A DNA stretch of 64,000 nucleotides from Microbulbifer variabilis ATCC 700307. GTDB lineage: Bacteria > Pseudomonadota > Gammaproteobacteria > Pseudomonadales > Cellvibrionaceae. The translations under genes and the position numbers were made by a program. Below, one piece after another: positions 9,374 through 19,208 of this stretch. The number at the start of each line of letters is the position of its first letter. Within the stretch, counting starts at the first letter, position 1. Under the pieces are notes generated by a model that worked only from the letters and a program-made list of their open reading frames with translations, made no database searches and was not told the DNA's origin. The stretch is from NCBI RefSeq assembly GCF_000380565.1, contig NZ_AQYJ01000027.1, forward strand, positions 62,001 to 126,000. Reading direction: 5' to 3'.

Positions 9374-12034
9374 ATGACCGTAAAAGCCCGAAATCGTCTA
9401 CTAGCACTGCTCTGGCTCTGTCTCGCCGGGACGGCCGGCGCAGCCATGACTCTCGCCAGCATTTATCTTTACTTAAAGCCCGGGCTGCCCTCCGTTGAGA
9501 GTCTGCGCGACATTCGCCTGCAGACTCCCCTGCGAGTCTATTCACAGGATATGAAGCTTATTGGGGAGTTCGGGGAGAAACGACGTAACCCGATTACCAT
9601 TGAGCAGACGCCAGAGCCTTTTATCAAAGCGGTTTTAGCTGCCGAGGATGCGAGTTTTTACTCTCACAATGGTGTTTCAATCAAAGGCTTGATCCGCGCG
9701 GCTTCACAACTAATTCGAACCGGTTCAATTCAATCGGGCGGTAGTACCCTGACCATGCAGGTGGCGCGCAACTTCTTCCTGAGCCGGGAACAGCGCTTCG
9801 TACGTAAGTTTAATGAGATTCTGCTATCTTTACAGATTGAGCGCGAACTCAGCAAAGATGAAATTCTCGCCTTATATATCAACAAAATTTTCCTGGGTAA
9901 CCGCGCCTACGGCTTCCAGGCCGCCGCTCATGTGTACTACGGCCGCGATATCAAAGACCTGAACCTGGCCCAGTGGGCCATGATGGCGGGCCTTCCCAAG
10001 GCGCCCTCCACATTCAATCCAATTGCCAATCCGACCCGTGCCCTGGTGCGGCGTAATTGGATTTTGAAACGCATGCTCGATCTCGACTATATCGACCAGG
10101 ATGAATACAAACACTCCATTACCGCTCCTGTGACCGCCAGCTACCATAGCCGCGACCTGGACCTGGATGCCCCCTATATTGCCGAGATGGCACGCAAGGA
10201 AGCGGTGGAGCTATTTGGTGACAGCGCATATACAGATGGCTACCAAGTCATCACTACTGTCGATAGCCGCCTCCAGGACGAAGCGCGCAAAGCCCTTCAG
10301 CATGGCCTGGAAACCTATGATTCACGCCATGGCTATCGTGGTCCCGAGCAACGCCTACCACCTGAGCTGCTGCACGATAGCGACCAGTTGATCGATCTTC
10401 TCAATGAAATACCAGTCCTGGGAGGGCTTGAGCCAGGGGTAGTAACGGCAGTAAAGCCCAAGCTACTACAGGTTCAGTTACGGGATCGCCGGGTTGTAGA
10501 GGTTCCCTGGGAGAATGGACTTAAATCCATTCGCCCCTATATCTCCGAAAGTGCTCGCGGACCACTTTTGCAGTCCGCAGACAAAATGTTTGCCCCCGGT
10601 GACGTCGTTCGGTTACGCCGCATTGAAATTGATAAAACTGATGAGGACCAAGCTGCAGTTCAAACTGTGAGCGTGGCGGAAGAAGTGCCTCAACCCGATC
10701 CTTTCGCCAGTCCTGAAGAAGAGGGTCCCGATCCCCAGGATCCCCAGGTCACCGAAGAGTGGGAGCTGACCCAGGTACCCGCCGCCCAGGGAGCCTTGGT
10801 TTCCATCGCCCCTGAGGATGGCGCAATACGCGCATTGGTGGGCGGTTATGACTTCCGCCAAAGTCACTTCAACCGGGTAACCCAGGCGGCACGTCAGCCG
10901 GGTTCGAGCTTTAAACCCTTTATCTACGCATCGGCTATCGAGCGGGGCTACACTGCCGCCAGCATGATCAATGATGCCCCGATTATTTTTGAGGAAACCA
11001 ACCTTCAAGATGTATGGCGCCCCGAAAATGATGGCGGCACATTCTTAGGCCCAACCAGATTGCGTATGGCACTCTACAAGTCACGCAATATGGTCTCCAT
11101 TCGCCTGCTGCAGGCTCTGGGACTGGACTATGCCTTGGGCTTTGTGGAGGGCTTCGGCTTTGAGCGCAGCAAGCTGGCACGCAACCTGACTATCGCGCTC
11201 GGCAGCTCGGCTCTGACTCCATTAGAAATGGTTCGTGGCTATGCCGCCTTCGCCAACGGCGGTTATCGGGTGGAACCCTACCTGGTGGACCGAGTGCTGG
11301 ATGTTAATGGCAAAATGCTCTACCAAGCTTTACCGCTCACCGTTTGTAACGACTGTCCAGAGCCCGGCAACGAACCCCAGGGTTTTAATCGGGAACCTGT
11401 GGATCTGGCAGTGTTGCAACAGGAAGGGGAAGGGCCAGATCAAGGCGAGACGCCCCCAGAACTAGAGGTTCTTCCTGTCGGCCCTATGGACCCGACAAAA
11501 TCCCAGGCAAGGCCACTGGCGCCGCGTGCCATGTCACCAGAGACAGCGTACATCATGGATTCCATCCTCAAGGATGTGATCAAGAAAGGCACCGGCCGCC
11601 GTGCACTCGCCATGAAGCGCGGGGATATCGCTGGTAAAACCGGAACTACCAACGGACCCCGCGATGCCTGGTTCTCGGGCTACAGCCCCTACCTGGCCAC
11701 CAGCGCTTGGGTCGGCTTCGACTCCTATGGCGAACTGGGCAAAAATGAATACGGTGGCTCTGCAGCCCTACCTATCTGGATAGACTTTATGACGGCCGCG
11801 CTGGAGGGATTGCCGGAGCGTCATTTGGCCCAGCCCGACGACATTGAGACCGTACGCATCAACCCGGAGAACGGCCTGCGTACTTCCTATGGCGGCATGT
11901 TCGAAATTTTCCGCACCAATCGGGTGCCCAGCCGCGAGGTCTACAACCCCTATCGCAACCGCTATACGGATGAAGATCGGGATATGCCCGGACGGGAACA
12001 ACCGAGAGAATCCCTGCCGGAGGAACTATTCTAG
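9374..12034 (+). CDS. mrcA: Penicillin-binding protein 1A (bifunctional transglycosylase/transpeptidase)
   Basis: Polymerises and cross-links peptidoglycan at the outer face of the inner membrane. The 886-residue protein has an N-terminal transmembrane anchor (about 8-35), a GT51 glycosyltransferase domain (about 55-235) with the catalytic Glu in AAEDASFY (Glu91) and QVARNFFL, then an OB-like insert (about 320-430). The transpeptidase domain follows (about 470-830), with the active-site SSFK at 511-514, SRN at 570-572 and KTGT at 755-758. A Pro/Glu-rich insert (about 435-465) is low complexity. It is divergent from pilM, an arrangement conserved in Pseudomonas (ponA). Ends at a strong terminator. 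Confidence 0.97.
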   Translation: MTVKARNRLLALLWLCLAGTAGAAMTLASIYLYLKPGLPSVESLRDIRLQTPLRVYSQDMKLIGEFGEKRRNPITIEQTPEPFIKAVLAAEDASFYSHNGVSIKGLIRAASQLIRTGSIQSGGSTLTMQVARNFFLSREQRFVRKFNEILLSLQIERELSKDEILALYINKIFLGNRAYGFQAAAHVYYGRDIKDLNLAQWAMMAGLPKAPSTFNPIANPTRALVRRNWILKRMLDLDYIDQDEYKHSITAPVTASYHSRDLDLDAPYIAEMARKEAVELFGDSAYTDGYQVITTVDSRLQDEARKALQHGLETYDSRHGYRGPEQRLPPELLHDSDQLIDLLNEIPVLGGLEPGVVTAVKPKLLQVQLRDRRVVEVPWENGLKSIRPYISESARGPLLQSADKMFAPGDVVRLRRIEIDKTDEDQAAVQTVSVAEEVPQPDPFASPEEEGPDPQDPQVTEEWELTQVPAAQGALVSIAPEDGAIRALVGGYDFRQSHFNRVTQAARQPGSSFKPFIYASAIERGYTAASMINDAPIIFEETNLQDVWRPENDGGTFLGPTRLRMALYKSRNMVSIRLLQALGLDYALGFVEGFGFERSKLARNLTIALGSSALTPLEMVRGYAAFANGGYRVEPYLVDRVLDVNGKMLYQALPLTVCNDCPEPGNEPQGFNREPVDLAVLQQEGEGPDQGETPPELEVLPVGPMDPTKSQARPLAPRAMSPETAYIMDSILKDVIKKGTGRRALAMKRGDIAGKTGTTNGPRDAWFSGYSPYLATSAWVGFDSYGELGKNEYGGSAALPIWIDFMTAALEGLPERHLAQPDDIETVRINPENGLRTSYGGMFEIFRTNRVPSREVYNPYRNRYTDEDRDMPGREQPRESLPEELF

Positions 12035-12082
12035 TAGATTTGCTTCGGCAAATATGAAGGGGCATTTGCCAATTACAAAAAT

Positions 12083-12109
12083 AAAAAGGGGCCTAATGGC
12101 CCCTTTTTT
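12083..12109. terminator. Bidirectional terminator between mrcA and chpC
   Basis: AAAAAGGGGCC, a TAAT loop and GGCCCCTTTTTT form a perfect 11-bp stem ending in T's on the plus strand. By symmetry it ends in T's on the minus strand as well. It sits between the convergent mrcA and chpC genes and can serve both. Confidence 0.9.
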
Positions 12110-12151
12110 AACACTCTATCCAAAAAGATATCGCACTATTTGGGAGTAGCC

Positions 12152-12634
12152 TCAGTCCATCTCACAGTACTTAAGACAGGCCCGCTCCAGTCCCTGTAGA
12201 TCGGGGATCACAGCTTCTTCACCGGAAAGTGCCACGTGCATCAACTCACCAGGATTCAATGTATGCTCACGCAGAGCCAGCTCTTCTGGAGTCACCCGTA
12301 CCAGTCGAGGAGTCCCCTGCAGAATGAGCGCAAAATACGGCAGGTCACCATCAGGGTTACCACTGCTTAGCACCGCAATACGTCCATTTTCAGAAGTGCT
12401 ACTGAGAGATTCACCGCGCATCACATCAAAAGACAGCAGTGGCAACCTCTGCTCACGCCAGATTAAGTCTCCGAGATACCACTCGGGGGCGTCGTACACA
12501 GCCACAGGGGTCTGTATCGCAATGACCTCAGAGAGGCTTTCTACGGGCACCAGCATCTGTCCCTGTTGCAGGGGCAACAACAAACTGCTCACTTCCTGCG
12601 GAACATCTACTGACAGTGCTTCAACTTCACTCAT
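12152..12634 (-). CDS. chpC: CheW-like adaptor of the Pil-Chp system (ChpC-type)
   Basis: A second CheW-domain adaptor for the twitching-motility chemosensory array, distinct from PilI. The 160 residues are almost entirely one CheW fold: LLLPLQQGQMLVPVESLSEVI (strands 1-2), WYLGDLIWREQRLPLLSF (the adaptor signature), and a C-terminal RLVRVTPEEL...EEAVIPDLQGL. In P. aeruginosa, ChpC links additional receptors to ChpA. It lies 34 bases after chpA in the same direction and is the last gene of the operon. The symbol is assigned by position and fold. In Pseudomonas chpB stands between chpA and chpC, and here it does not. Confidence 0.85.
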   Translation of the reverse strand: MSEVEALSVDVPQEVSSLLLPLQQGQMLVPVESLSEVIAIQTPVAVYDAPEWYLGDLIWREQRLPLLSFDVMRGESLSSTSENGRIAVLSSGNPDGDLPYFALILQGTPRLVRVTPEELALREHTLNPGELMHVALSGEEAVIPDLQGLERACLKYCEMD

Positions 12635-12668
12635 TGCCTATCTCTTGTCTATAGTCTTCGAGGCCGCT

Positions 12669-15600
12669 TCAGCTGCCAACAGCTGAAGCACCTGCGTATT
12701 CACGGATTGCCTCAAGTAAAACATCTTCCTGGTATGGTTTGCCCAGGTAATGGTTTACCCCTAGCGACATGGCATGATCCCGGTGCTTGCTACCGGTACG
12801 CGAGGTAATCATCACGATAGGGATATCCCTTAAGCGACTGCTGGAGCGGATATGGCGCGCAACCTCAAAACCATCCATACGTGGCATTTCTATATCCAGC
12901 AGAATCAAATCGGGAATCTTGTCTTGAAGCTGGATCACCGCATCCTGGCCATCTTTGGCGGTACTTACCAAATAACCCTCGCGCTCAAGGAAACGCGAGG
13001 TTACCTTACGTACCGTCACGGAGTCGTCCACCACCATCACTGTTTGCTGGCGATCTTCCGGTTCGGGCTTAGGCTCAGCCTGCAGCTGCAACTGTGGCAT
13101 TTCCGGGCGAGCGAGCTGAGTTGCCTGGCGGCGCAGCAGGGCATGTGCATCGAGAATCACAACCACGGTGCCATCACCGGTTACTGTAGCTCCAGAAACT
13201 CCCTGAACCCCCGCAAATTGTGGCCCCAGGCTCTTCACCACAATCTCCCGGCTGCCGCGGATAGCGTCAACCTGCAAAGCCATGGCGTGCCCTTCTGAAC
13301 GCACCAGCAAAACTGGCAGCTGCATATCGTCAACACTGAGTTTGGGCTGGGCACCGGACTTCAGTAGGGTACCGAAGTAGTTCACTTCATAAAGTTCACC
13401 GGCGTACTCAAAGCGCGCATCCTCGGAACGGTAGTAATGCTCCAGCTCAAAAGGGCTGAGACGCACAATACCCTCGATAGTATTCAGCGGTAGGGCGAAT
13501 AAGTCCTCACCGATTTTTACCATCAAGGCGCGGTTAACAGATACCGTAAACGGCAACCGCACGACAAACTCAGTTCCGGCACCTGCTTCGGAGTTGATAT
13601 GTACACTGCCACCGATCTGCTTGAGTTCGGCGGAAACTACGTCCATCCCCACACCTCGACCGGAAATCTGGGTTACCTTTTCTGCAGTAGTAAACCCCGC
13701 CTGCAAGATAAACTGCAGTATCTCGTTATTGGACAGCTCAGCATCCGGGCGCATCAAGCCATTCTCGACGGCCTTCTCCCGCACCCTGATTAAGTTAACT
13801 CCGGCGCCATCATCGCGAATGGTCAAAACCACTTCGCTACCTTCTCGCGCCAGGGCTACATCGATACGACCGCGCTCTGCTTTACCAGCTGCAAGACGTT
13901 CTCCCGGCATCTCGATACCGTGGTCCACGGCGTTGCGTAACATATGTTCAAGTGGCGCAACCATACGCTCGAGCATGGATCTATCCAGCTCACCCTCCAC
14001 GTTGGAGAAAACGAGCTCAACCTGCTTGCCAAGCTCGGCACTCACCTGACGCACAATACGACGCAAACGCGGTACCAGACGGGAGAAAGGCACCATGCGG
14101 CTGCGCATCAGGCCTTCCTGCAGCTCGGTATTCACCCGTGACTGTTGCAACAACAAAGTCTCTGTATCACGCGCTTTGTTATCAAGCGTTGAGCGCAGTT
14201 CCATCAAGTCAGAGGTAGACTCCAATAGAGAGCGGGACAGCTGTTGAATAGATGAGTAGCGGTCCATTTCCAGTGGGTCAAAGTCACCATCTTGTTCCGC
14301 CAACTGCTCCTGGCGGAAGAGAATTTGTGCTTCGGTTTCCCGGTCCAGACGGCGCAGCTGTTCATTGAGGCGCAACAGAGTTGCATCCATCTCGTCCAGG
14401 GCCAGGCCGAACTCACTCATCTGCTCTTCGAGGCGACCACGTGAAATAGCAGTCTCACCGGCAAGGTTAACCAGCTCTTCCAGAAGCTCAGCGGCAACAC
14501 GTACCATTTCCTGGGGTTGGTTACGAGTAGGAGTCGCAACCTCTGTATTGGTAGTGCTGGACTTGCGAATAAACGGCAATACGTTCCCGCCTTCCGGGTT
14601 TTCCACTGGCTCCGGCAGCAGGGAAGGTATGTCGGATGAGTCGATCGGGGTCTGACCCGGCAACTCTACTGTCGGCATAGGCTCTTCGACAGCGTTGTTT
14701 ACCTCTCCCTCGATTGGAGGTGCTTCAACGGGCATTTCCTGCAGAGGCGCTTCGCTGCCAGAAACCTGCACTGCAGCTGCTGACGCAACATGTCGATCTG
14801 CCCAATCGGTACTGAGCAATTGAACGAAAGCTTCCAGCTGCTCACCCACCATCCAGGCGCGTATGGTTTCAACCCCGTCAGCTATTCGATCGTGGATACG
14901 GTGAGCATCGGCAAAAAATTCTGGCGTGGGGCGCGTATTATCACGCATACCCTCAATGACAGTTTCAAAACGGTGGGCAACTTCACCAAGCCCCATCAAG
15001 CCAGCCATACGCGCACCACCTTTAAAGGTATGCAACACCCGCTTCAAGGCTTCCGCTTGTTCGTGACTTTCTGGCACGTCCTCCCAGCTCTGGATCAACT
15101 CTTCCAGCTCGTCGGTAAGATCACCGGCCTCCTCCATAAAGACATCAACCACATCGGGATCAATGTCAGCCAGCAGACGCTGTTGTTCCGCAACCCGGTC
15201 TTCGCTGTGGATAGCAGCTGGCTCAGCAACCAAAGAGGTCGCCGTTACAGGTTCCTCCGCGATTGTAAGTTCCTGAGGGATATCGATAAGCTCCGGATCA
15301 GGGTGCTCAGTGATAGCTCTATCGGCACGACTATCAGCTGGAGTCTCGGAGAGTGCCTGATACAGGTCATCCAGTGTGGGTTCCTGGGCCTCTTCTGCTT
15401 GGGGCTCAGCCACTTCAATATTACTGTCCGGCTCAATGACTTCAGCTGTTGGCCGCGACTCATAATCATCCGGCTCGAGTACTGGTTGCTCCGCTTCAAT
15501 CTCTACAGCGATAGCTACCTGCTCTGACTCCTCTTCTGCGGATGCGACAGAGTCCAGCTCTTGGGGCTCTATCCCCAATTCACTCAGATCGTAGTCTTCC

Positions 15601-18600
15601 TCCGCAGCCTCGACAGTTGCCTCGTCCTCCGCCAGATAGCGCAGCGCCTCTTCAACGGCTTCACTCACTTCTGGCAGATCCTGGGCTGCAGCCACGGCAT
15701 CAACAAGGTCGAGCAGCTCATTGTGTCCTTGTTCCAGAGAAGCCCAAAGTGCAGGCTCCTCCTCAAGCTTGCCGGCCAGCACCTTGCGATAAACAGCCAA
15801 TAGCAATTGTGCTAGTTCGGCCAGAATGGGCAACTGCGCACGACTGGCAGCCTCTTGCAGGACGTCCAGCTCTTCAGCAACTTCGTTGACTTGAGTTTTA
15901 TCCGTGGGATTCGCTCGCCATTGGTTGAGCATCTGGTCGGCATCCAACAGAACCCGCATGCCATCGGCCATCAGCACCGCAAGCAACTGTGGGTCTACCG
16001 CTTTCGGTTCGTTGGCCTCGCGCTCACGTATCAGATGGCCTACAGAGCGCTCCTGCAATTCCGCTACGCGAGCAACAAACTGCTCAGACTTTTCTACCTG
16101 AAGGAGCTCGGCCGCGCGAATCTGCCCCAATACCTGACGAACATAGCTGGCACCATCACCGATCAGCTCGAAGATATCCGCATCAATGGGCACCTGATAA
16201 ATGCGCAGTTCTTTCGCAAAGCGCTCCAGCGGCGCCATCATCTCGGCAACCACCTTAACTTCCGCCATGTGGGCAGAGCCTTTGAGGGTGTGCAACGCGC
16301 GATGGAGCGGATCGCTTGGTACTCCATATACCGGGGCAACTGCGCGCATTTCCATGAGGAAATCATCAACAACAGCGAGGTGCGTCTCAGCTTCCTGGGC
16401 GAAAATCTCCCAAAGCTGCGCGCGATCGTCGCTGTTGTCATCTTCAACAGTATCGCTCGTTGAGGCTTCACCAACATCCAACGCCAACAGCTCTTCAGGG
16501 ATCTGCCCCTGACTAAGCTGCTCAGCCCAAGCCTGCAATTGCAGGGTAAGAGGCTGATCTGGGTCCCCTTTGCCAAGGCGGAAAGCCTCAACCATTGAGG
16601 GCAGTTTTTGGAAGACCTGCTCAATCAGGAGTACATGGGCCCGCTGAGGCGTGACGCTGTCATCAATCACCCGATTCAGCATATTCTCCACTGACCAGGC
16701 GAGCTCACCGATGTCCAGCGCCTCAACCATACGGCCGGACCCTTTGAGGGTGTGGAAACCACGTCGGAATTCCACCAGAGCATCAGTATTGGCAAAATTT
16801 GCCGCCCACTCAGGGAAGTAGTTGCCTATATGGGTAAGGACTTCACTGGCCTCTTCGAGGAAGATTTCAATGATCTCATCGTCGATCAAGCTTTCGCTGT
16901 CGTCCACAAATACCTGGGGTTCTGCAGACTCTTGGGCCGGCCCCTCAACGGGTTGAACACTAGTTTGCTCCCCTGCCGGTACGGGCGCCTCAACTTCCGA
17001 AGTCTCAACAGCGGAATTCTCTACCGCTTGTGTAGCTACTTCAGCCTGTGCATTTACCCCATTATTTGAGAGCCTGTCATCGTCCTGATCAGCCGTAGTG
17101 GAAAGCTCTTCTTTGGCAACGCGTGGAGCAGAAACGGAAATGGATTCCGCTTTGGTAACATCGTCTCCACCGGCAACACTCTCAAATGGTAATGTTGCTT
17201 CTTCATCAGTGTCGCTGCCACCCGGCAACTCATTAACTGCTTCCGATTCTACCGATTCAGGTACAAAAGTATGGTGATCGGTTGACTCACTTCCAGTTTC
17301 CCCGGATATGGCAAATTCGGGGTCAAGCAGATTAAAGCCATCATCCCCCTCCTGACTCTCCACAGTGGCCTGCGGTGCTTCGTCCTGGGGAGCAATTACT
17401 TCCGAAGCCTCAGTCTGAGGACTTTCGAGGGCAAAGCCCAAGTTGGCCACGCTATCCTCAGCCAGCGCCAACAGCATTTCAGTATCTTCCAGCCCCTCTG
17501 AGCGGCGCTCCAGATAATACTCGACACTGGTTATCGCATCAGCCAGGGTATCGAGCATGCGCCATTCAGGCTGTTCAGCTTGCTCGATTAGGGATTTATT
17601 AATGTAACGGTTACAACAGGCAATAATTTCACCAGCACGCTGGTAGCCTACCATTTCCAGACCACCACAAACTTCCTGCAGACGTTGCGGTACCCGGCTT
17701 AAATAGCTGATATCCCAATGGCTGGCGACATACTCCATTACCGCCTCTTTCACGGCCTCAAGGCCCAGGCGCGCCTCGCGCAAAACTGAGTCGGTGGCAT
17801 CTCCCATTATCGGCTGTTCATCATCGACCTGCTTATTGCGGTCAACAGTGGCAGCAAGGGCCGAATCAAGCTGTACCAGCTCACCGGCAGCACGCAGTAG
17901 GTATTCCTCGACATCGGTGCCGCGGGAGGCATCACGCAGATATTCATAGATGCCGCGGGCGCGGCCGCGCTGCGCCTCCAAGCCAAGTACGCCAAGGGTA
18001 TCTGCGATCCGCTTGGCAACTGCAGCGGTATCACTTAACGGTGGTTGCTCACTGGCGCCACTCGGTTCCAGCGCCTCGCGAACCAATTGCAACTCTTCCC
18101 GCAGTGCGGCGATCGCAGTACCCAGAGCCTCAGGGCCCATGGCCAGCACGTCCTCTGTATCCGGTCGTGGTGTCCCCGGAACCGCTTTATCCAAGGCAAA
18201 ACGCTGGTATAAATCCTGACAGCGCGGGCCATTTGGGCCCGCCAGGTATACATAAAAAAGAAGGTTTCGCAGGAAATCCGCATCAAGGCGGGCATCCAAC
18301 ACCTTGGCACCGCGCCCCTGCAATAATCGGAATTCCACATCTACACGGCGCAACAGATGGCGAAGGGCCGGCTGGACATTGATGCGGTGCTCGCCGAGCG
18401 CCTCCAGGAGCCCCAGTAGAATCTCCCACTGAGATTGGCGCCGACTGCCGCTATAAAGCAGCTGCATTTTCTCAATGATTTTATTCAGGTACGCCAGACT
18501 CTCACCACTGTTCACATCCCGAATCAGGCCGGCAGCTGCTACGTGATACATTTTGCGTAGCTTTGTTACAAGCTCCTGCAAACGTGCACTATCAGCAGTC

Positions 18601-19094
18601 AGTGGTTGGCGCTTGCCACTTATACGATCCAGGGAGGATAGGTCTGGAGAGAAGAGCGCACCCTCGGTGATCAGGCGCTCACGGCGGACCGCACGCAGGT
18701 CATTGAGTAAGGGTAACAGCAGGACTGCGTTATCACGACGCTGAAAAGAGACCTTCTCAAGGTAGAGCGGCAACTCCAACAAAGCGCGCATAAGGAATTC
18801 GCGCGTTTCGTCGGTGTTTTCAACACTGCCACTGGCAAGGGCCTGTACCAGTTGTTCCATCTCTTCGGCGAGCATCGCTGCGCCACTGAGTTGAGCCATA
18901 TGCAGGCTGCCGTGTACCTGGTGAACCAGGGACAAACTATTCTGCAGCAGTGTTGCACCCGCTTCTGGATCCGTGGCAAATGTCTCGAGGAACTGGCGCG
19001 CCTGCGCCAGGGTCTCGTTGATTTCACCAATCAGCCAATCCAGGGCCATGAAGTTCGGATTGTCGTGACTCACGCCGAGCCCCCAATAATTCAT
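12669..19094 (-). CDS. chpA: ChpA, multi-HPt hybrid CheA-type histidine kinase
   Basis: Central kinase of the Pil-Chp system controlling twitching. It should pass phosphate to PilG and PilH. The 2,141-residue protein has a degenerate N-terminal HPt-like/FimL-like region (about 15-400), another degenerate module (about 430-530), and a long acidic linker (about 560-735). Three canonical HPt domains follow, with HTLKGSGRMV (His781), HTLKGSAHMA (His935) and HTFKGGARMA (His1355). Then come a dimerisation helix region (about 1525-1680), HATPase_c with NAVDHG (1721-1726), DDGAGV (1761-1766) and GRGVGMD (1812-1818), a CheW domain (about 1850-1990) and a C-terminal receiver with Asp2067. P. aeruginosa ChpA is longer (about 2,470) with more active Xpt sites. 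Start could also be GTG at 19073 (VSHDNPNF). Confidence 0.97.
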   Translation of the reverse strand: MNYWGLGVSHDNPNFMALDWLIGEINETLAQARQFLETFATDPEAGATLLQNSLSLVHQVHGSLHMAQLSGAAMLAEEMEQLVQALASGSVENTDETREFLMRALLELPLYLEKVSFQRRDNAVLLLPLLNDLRAVRRERLITEGALFSPDLSSLDRISGKRQPLTADSARLQELVTKLRKMYHVAAAGLIRDVNSGESLAYLNKIIEKMQLLYSGSRRQSQWEILLGLLEALGEHRINVQPALRHLLRRVDVEFRLLQGRGAKVLDARLDADFLRNLLFYVYLAGPNGPRCQDLYQRFALDKAVPGTPRPDTEDVLAMGPEALGTAIAALREELQLVREALEPSGASEQPPLSDTAAVAKRIADTLGVLGLEAQRGRARGIYEYLRDASRGTDVEEYLLRAAGELVQLDSALAATVDRNKQVDDEQPIMGDATDSVLREARLGLEAVKEAVMEYVASHWDISYLSRVPQRLQEVCGGLEMVGYQRAGEIIACCNRYINKSLIEQAEQPEWRMLDTLADAITSVEYYLERRSEGLEDTEMLLALAEDSVANLGFALESPQTEASEVIAPQDEAPQATVESQEGDDGFNLLDPEFAISGETGSESTDHHTFVPESVESEAVNELPGGSDTDEEATLPFESVAGGDDVTKAESISVSAPRVAKEELSTTADQDDDRLSNNGVNAQAEVATQAVENSAVETSEVEAPVPAGEQTSVQPVEGPAQESAEPQVFVDDSESLIDDEIIEIFLEEASEVLTHIGNYFPEWAANFANTDALVEFRRGFHTLKGSGRMVEALDIGELAWSVENMLNRVIDDSVTPQRAHVLLIEQVFQKLPSMVEAFRLGKGDPDQPLTLQLQAWAEQLSQGQIPEELLALDVGEASTSDTVEDDNSDDRAQLWEIFAQEAETHLAVVDDFLMEMRAVAPVYGVPSDPLHRALHTLKGSAHMAEVKVVAEMMAPLERFAKELRIYQVPIDADIFELIGDGASYVRQVLGQIRAAELLQVEKSEQFVARVAELQERSVGHLIREREANEPKAVDPQLLAVLMADGMRVLLDADQMLNQWRANPTDKTQVNEVAEELDVLQEAASRAQLPILAELAQLLLAVYRKVLAGKLEEEPALWASLEQGHNELLDLVDAVAAAQDLPEVSEAVEEALRYLAEDEATVEAAEEDYDLSELGIEPQELDSVASAEEESEQVAIAVEIEAEQPVLEPDDYESRPTAEVIEPDSNIEVAEPQAEEAQEPTLDDLYQALSETPADSRADRAITEHPDPELIDIPQELTIAEEPVTATSLVAEPAAIHSEDRVAEQQRLLADIDPDVVDVFMEEAGDLTDELEELIQSWEDVPESHEQAEALKRVLHTFKGGARMAGLMGLGEVAHRFETVIEGMRDNTRPTPEFFADAHRIHDRIADGVETIRAWMVGEQLEAFVQLLSTDWADRHVASAAAVQVSGSEAPLQEMPVEAPPIEGEVNNAVEEPMPTVELPGQTPIDSSDIPSLLPEPVENPEGGNVLPFIRKSSTTNTEVATPTRNQPQEMVRVAAELLEELVNLAGETAISRGRLEEQMSEFGLALDEMDATLLRLNEQLRRLDRETEAQILFRQEQLAEQDGDFDPLEMDRYSSIQQLSRSLLESTSDLMELRSTLDNKARDTETLLLQQSRVNTELQEGLMRSRMVPFSRLVPRLRRIVRQVSAELGKQVELVFSNVEGELDRSMLERMVAPLEHMLRNAVDHGIEMPGERLAAGKAERGRIDVALAREGSEVVLTIRDDGAGVNLIRVREKAVENGLMRPDAELSNNEILQFILQAGFTTAEKVTQISGRGVGMDVVSAELKQIGGSVHINSEAGAGTEFVVRLPFTVSVNRALMVKIGEDLFALPLNTIEGIVRLSPFELEHYYRSEDARFEYAGELYEVNYFGTLLKSGAQPKLSVDDMQLPVLLVRSEGHAMALQVDAIRGSREIVVKSLGPQFAGVQGVSGATVTGDGTVVVILDAHALLRRQATQLARPEMPQLQLQAEPKPEPEDRQQTVMVVDDSVTVRKVTSRFLEREGYLVSTAKDGQDAVIQLQDKIPDLILLDIEMPRMDGFEVARHIRSSSRLRDIPIVMITSRTGSKHRDHAMSLGVNHYLGKPYQEDVLLEAIREYAGASAVGS

Positions 19095-19208
19095 TCTCTA
19101 CACAGGCGCTATACCCCGATGCGAACCTGAATCCGCGATTATCTGGAGGGTACTCCGTGCGCCCCTATGTGCCCGGTCTCCAATTGGCTACCGGGTTTTA
19201 TAAGTGGG

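Noticed and set aside
14790..15527. 245-codon frame antisense to chpA
   Set aside because: It lies over the acidic linker of ChpA, where biased codon use opens antisense frames.
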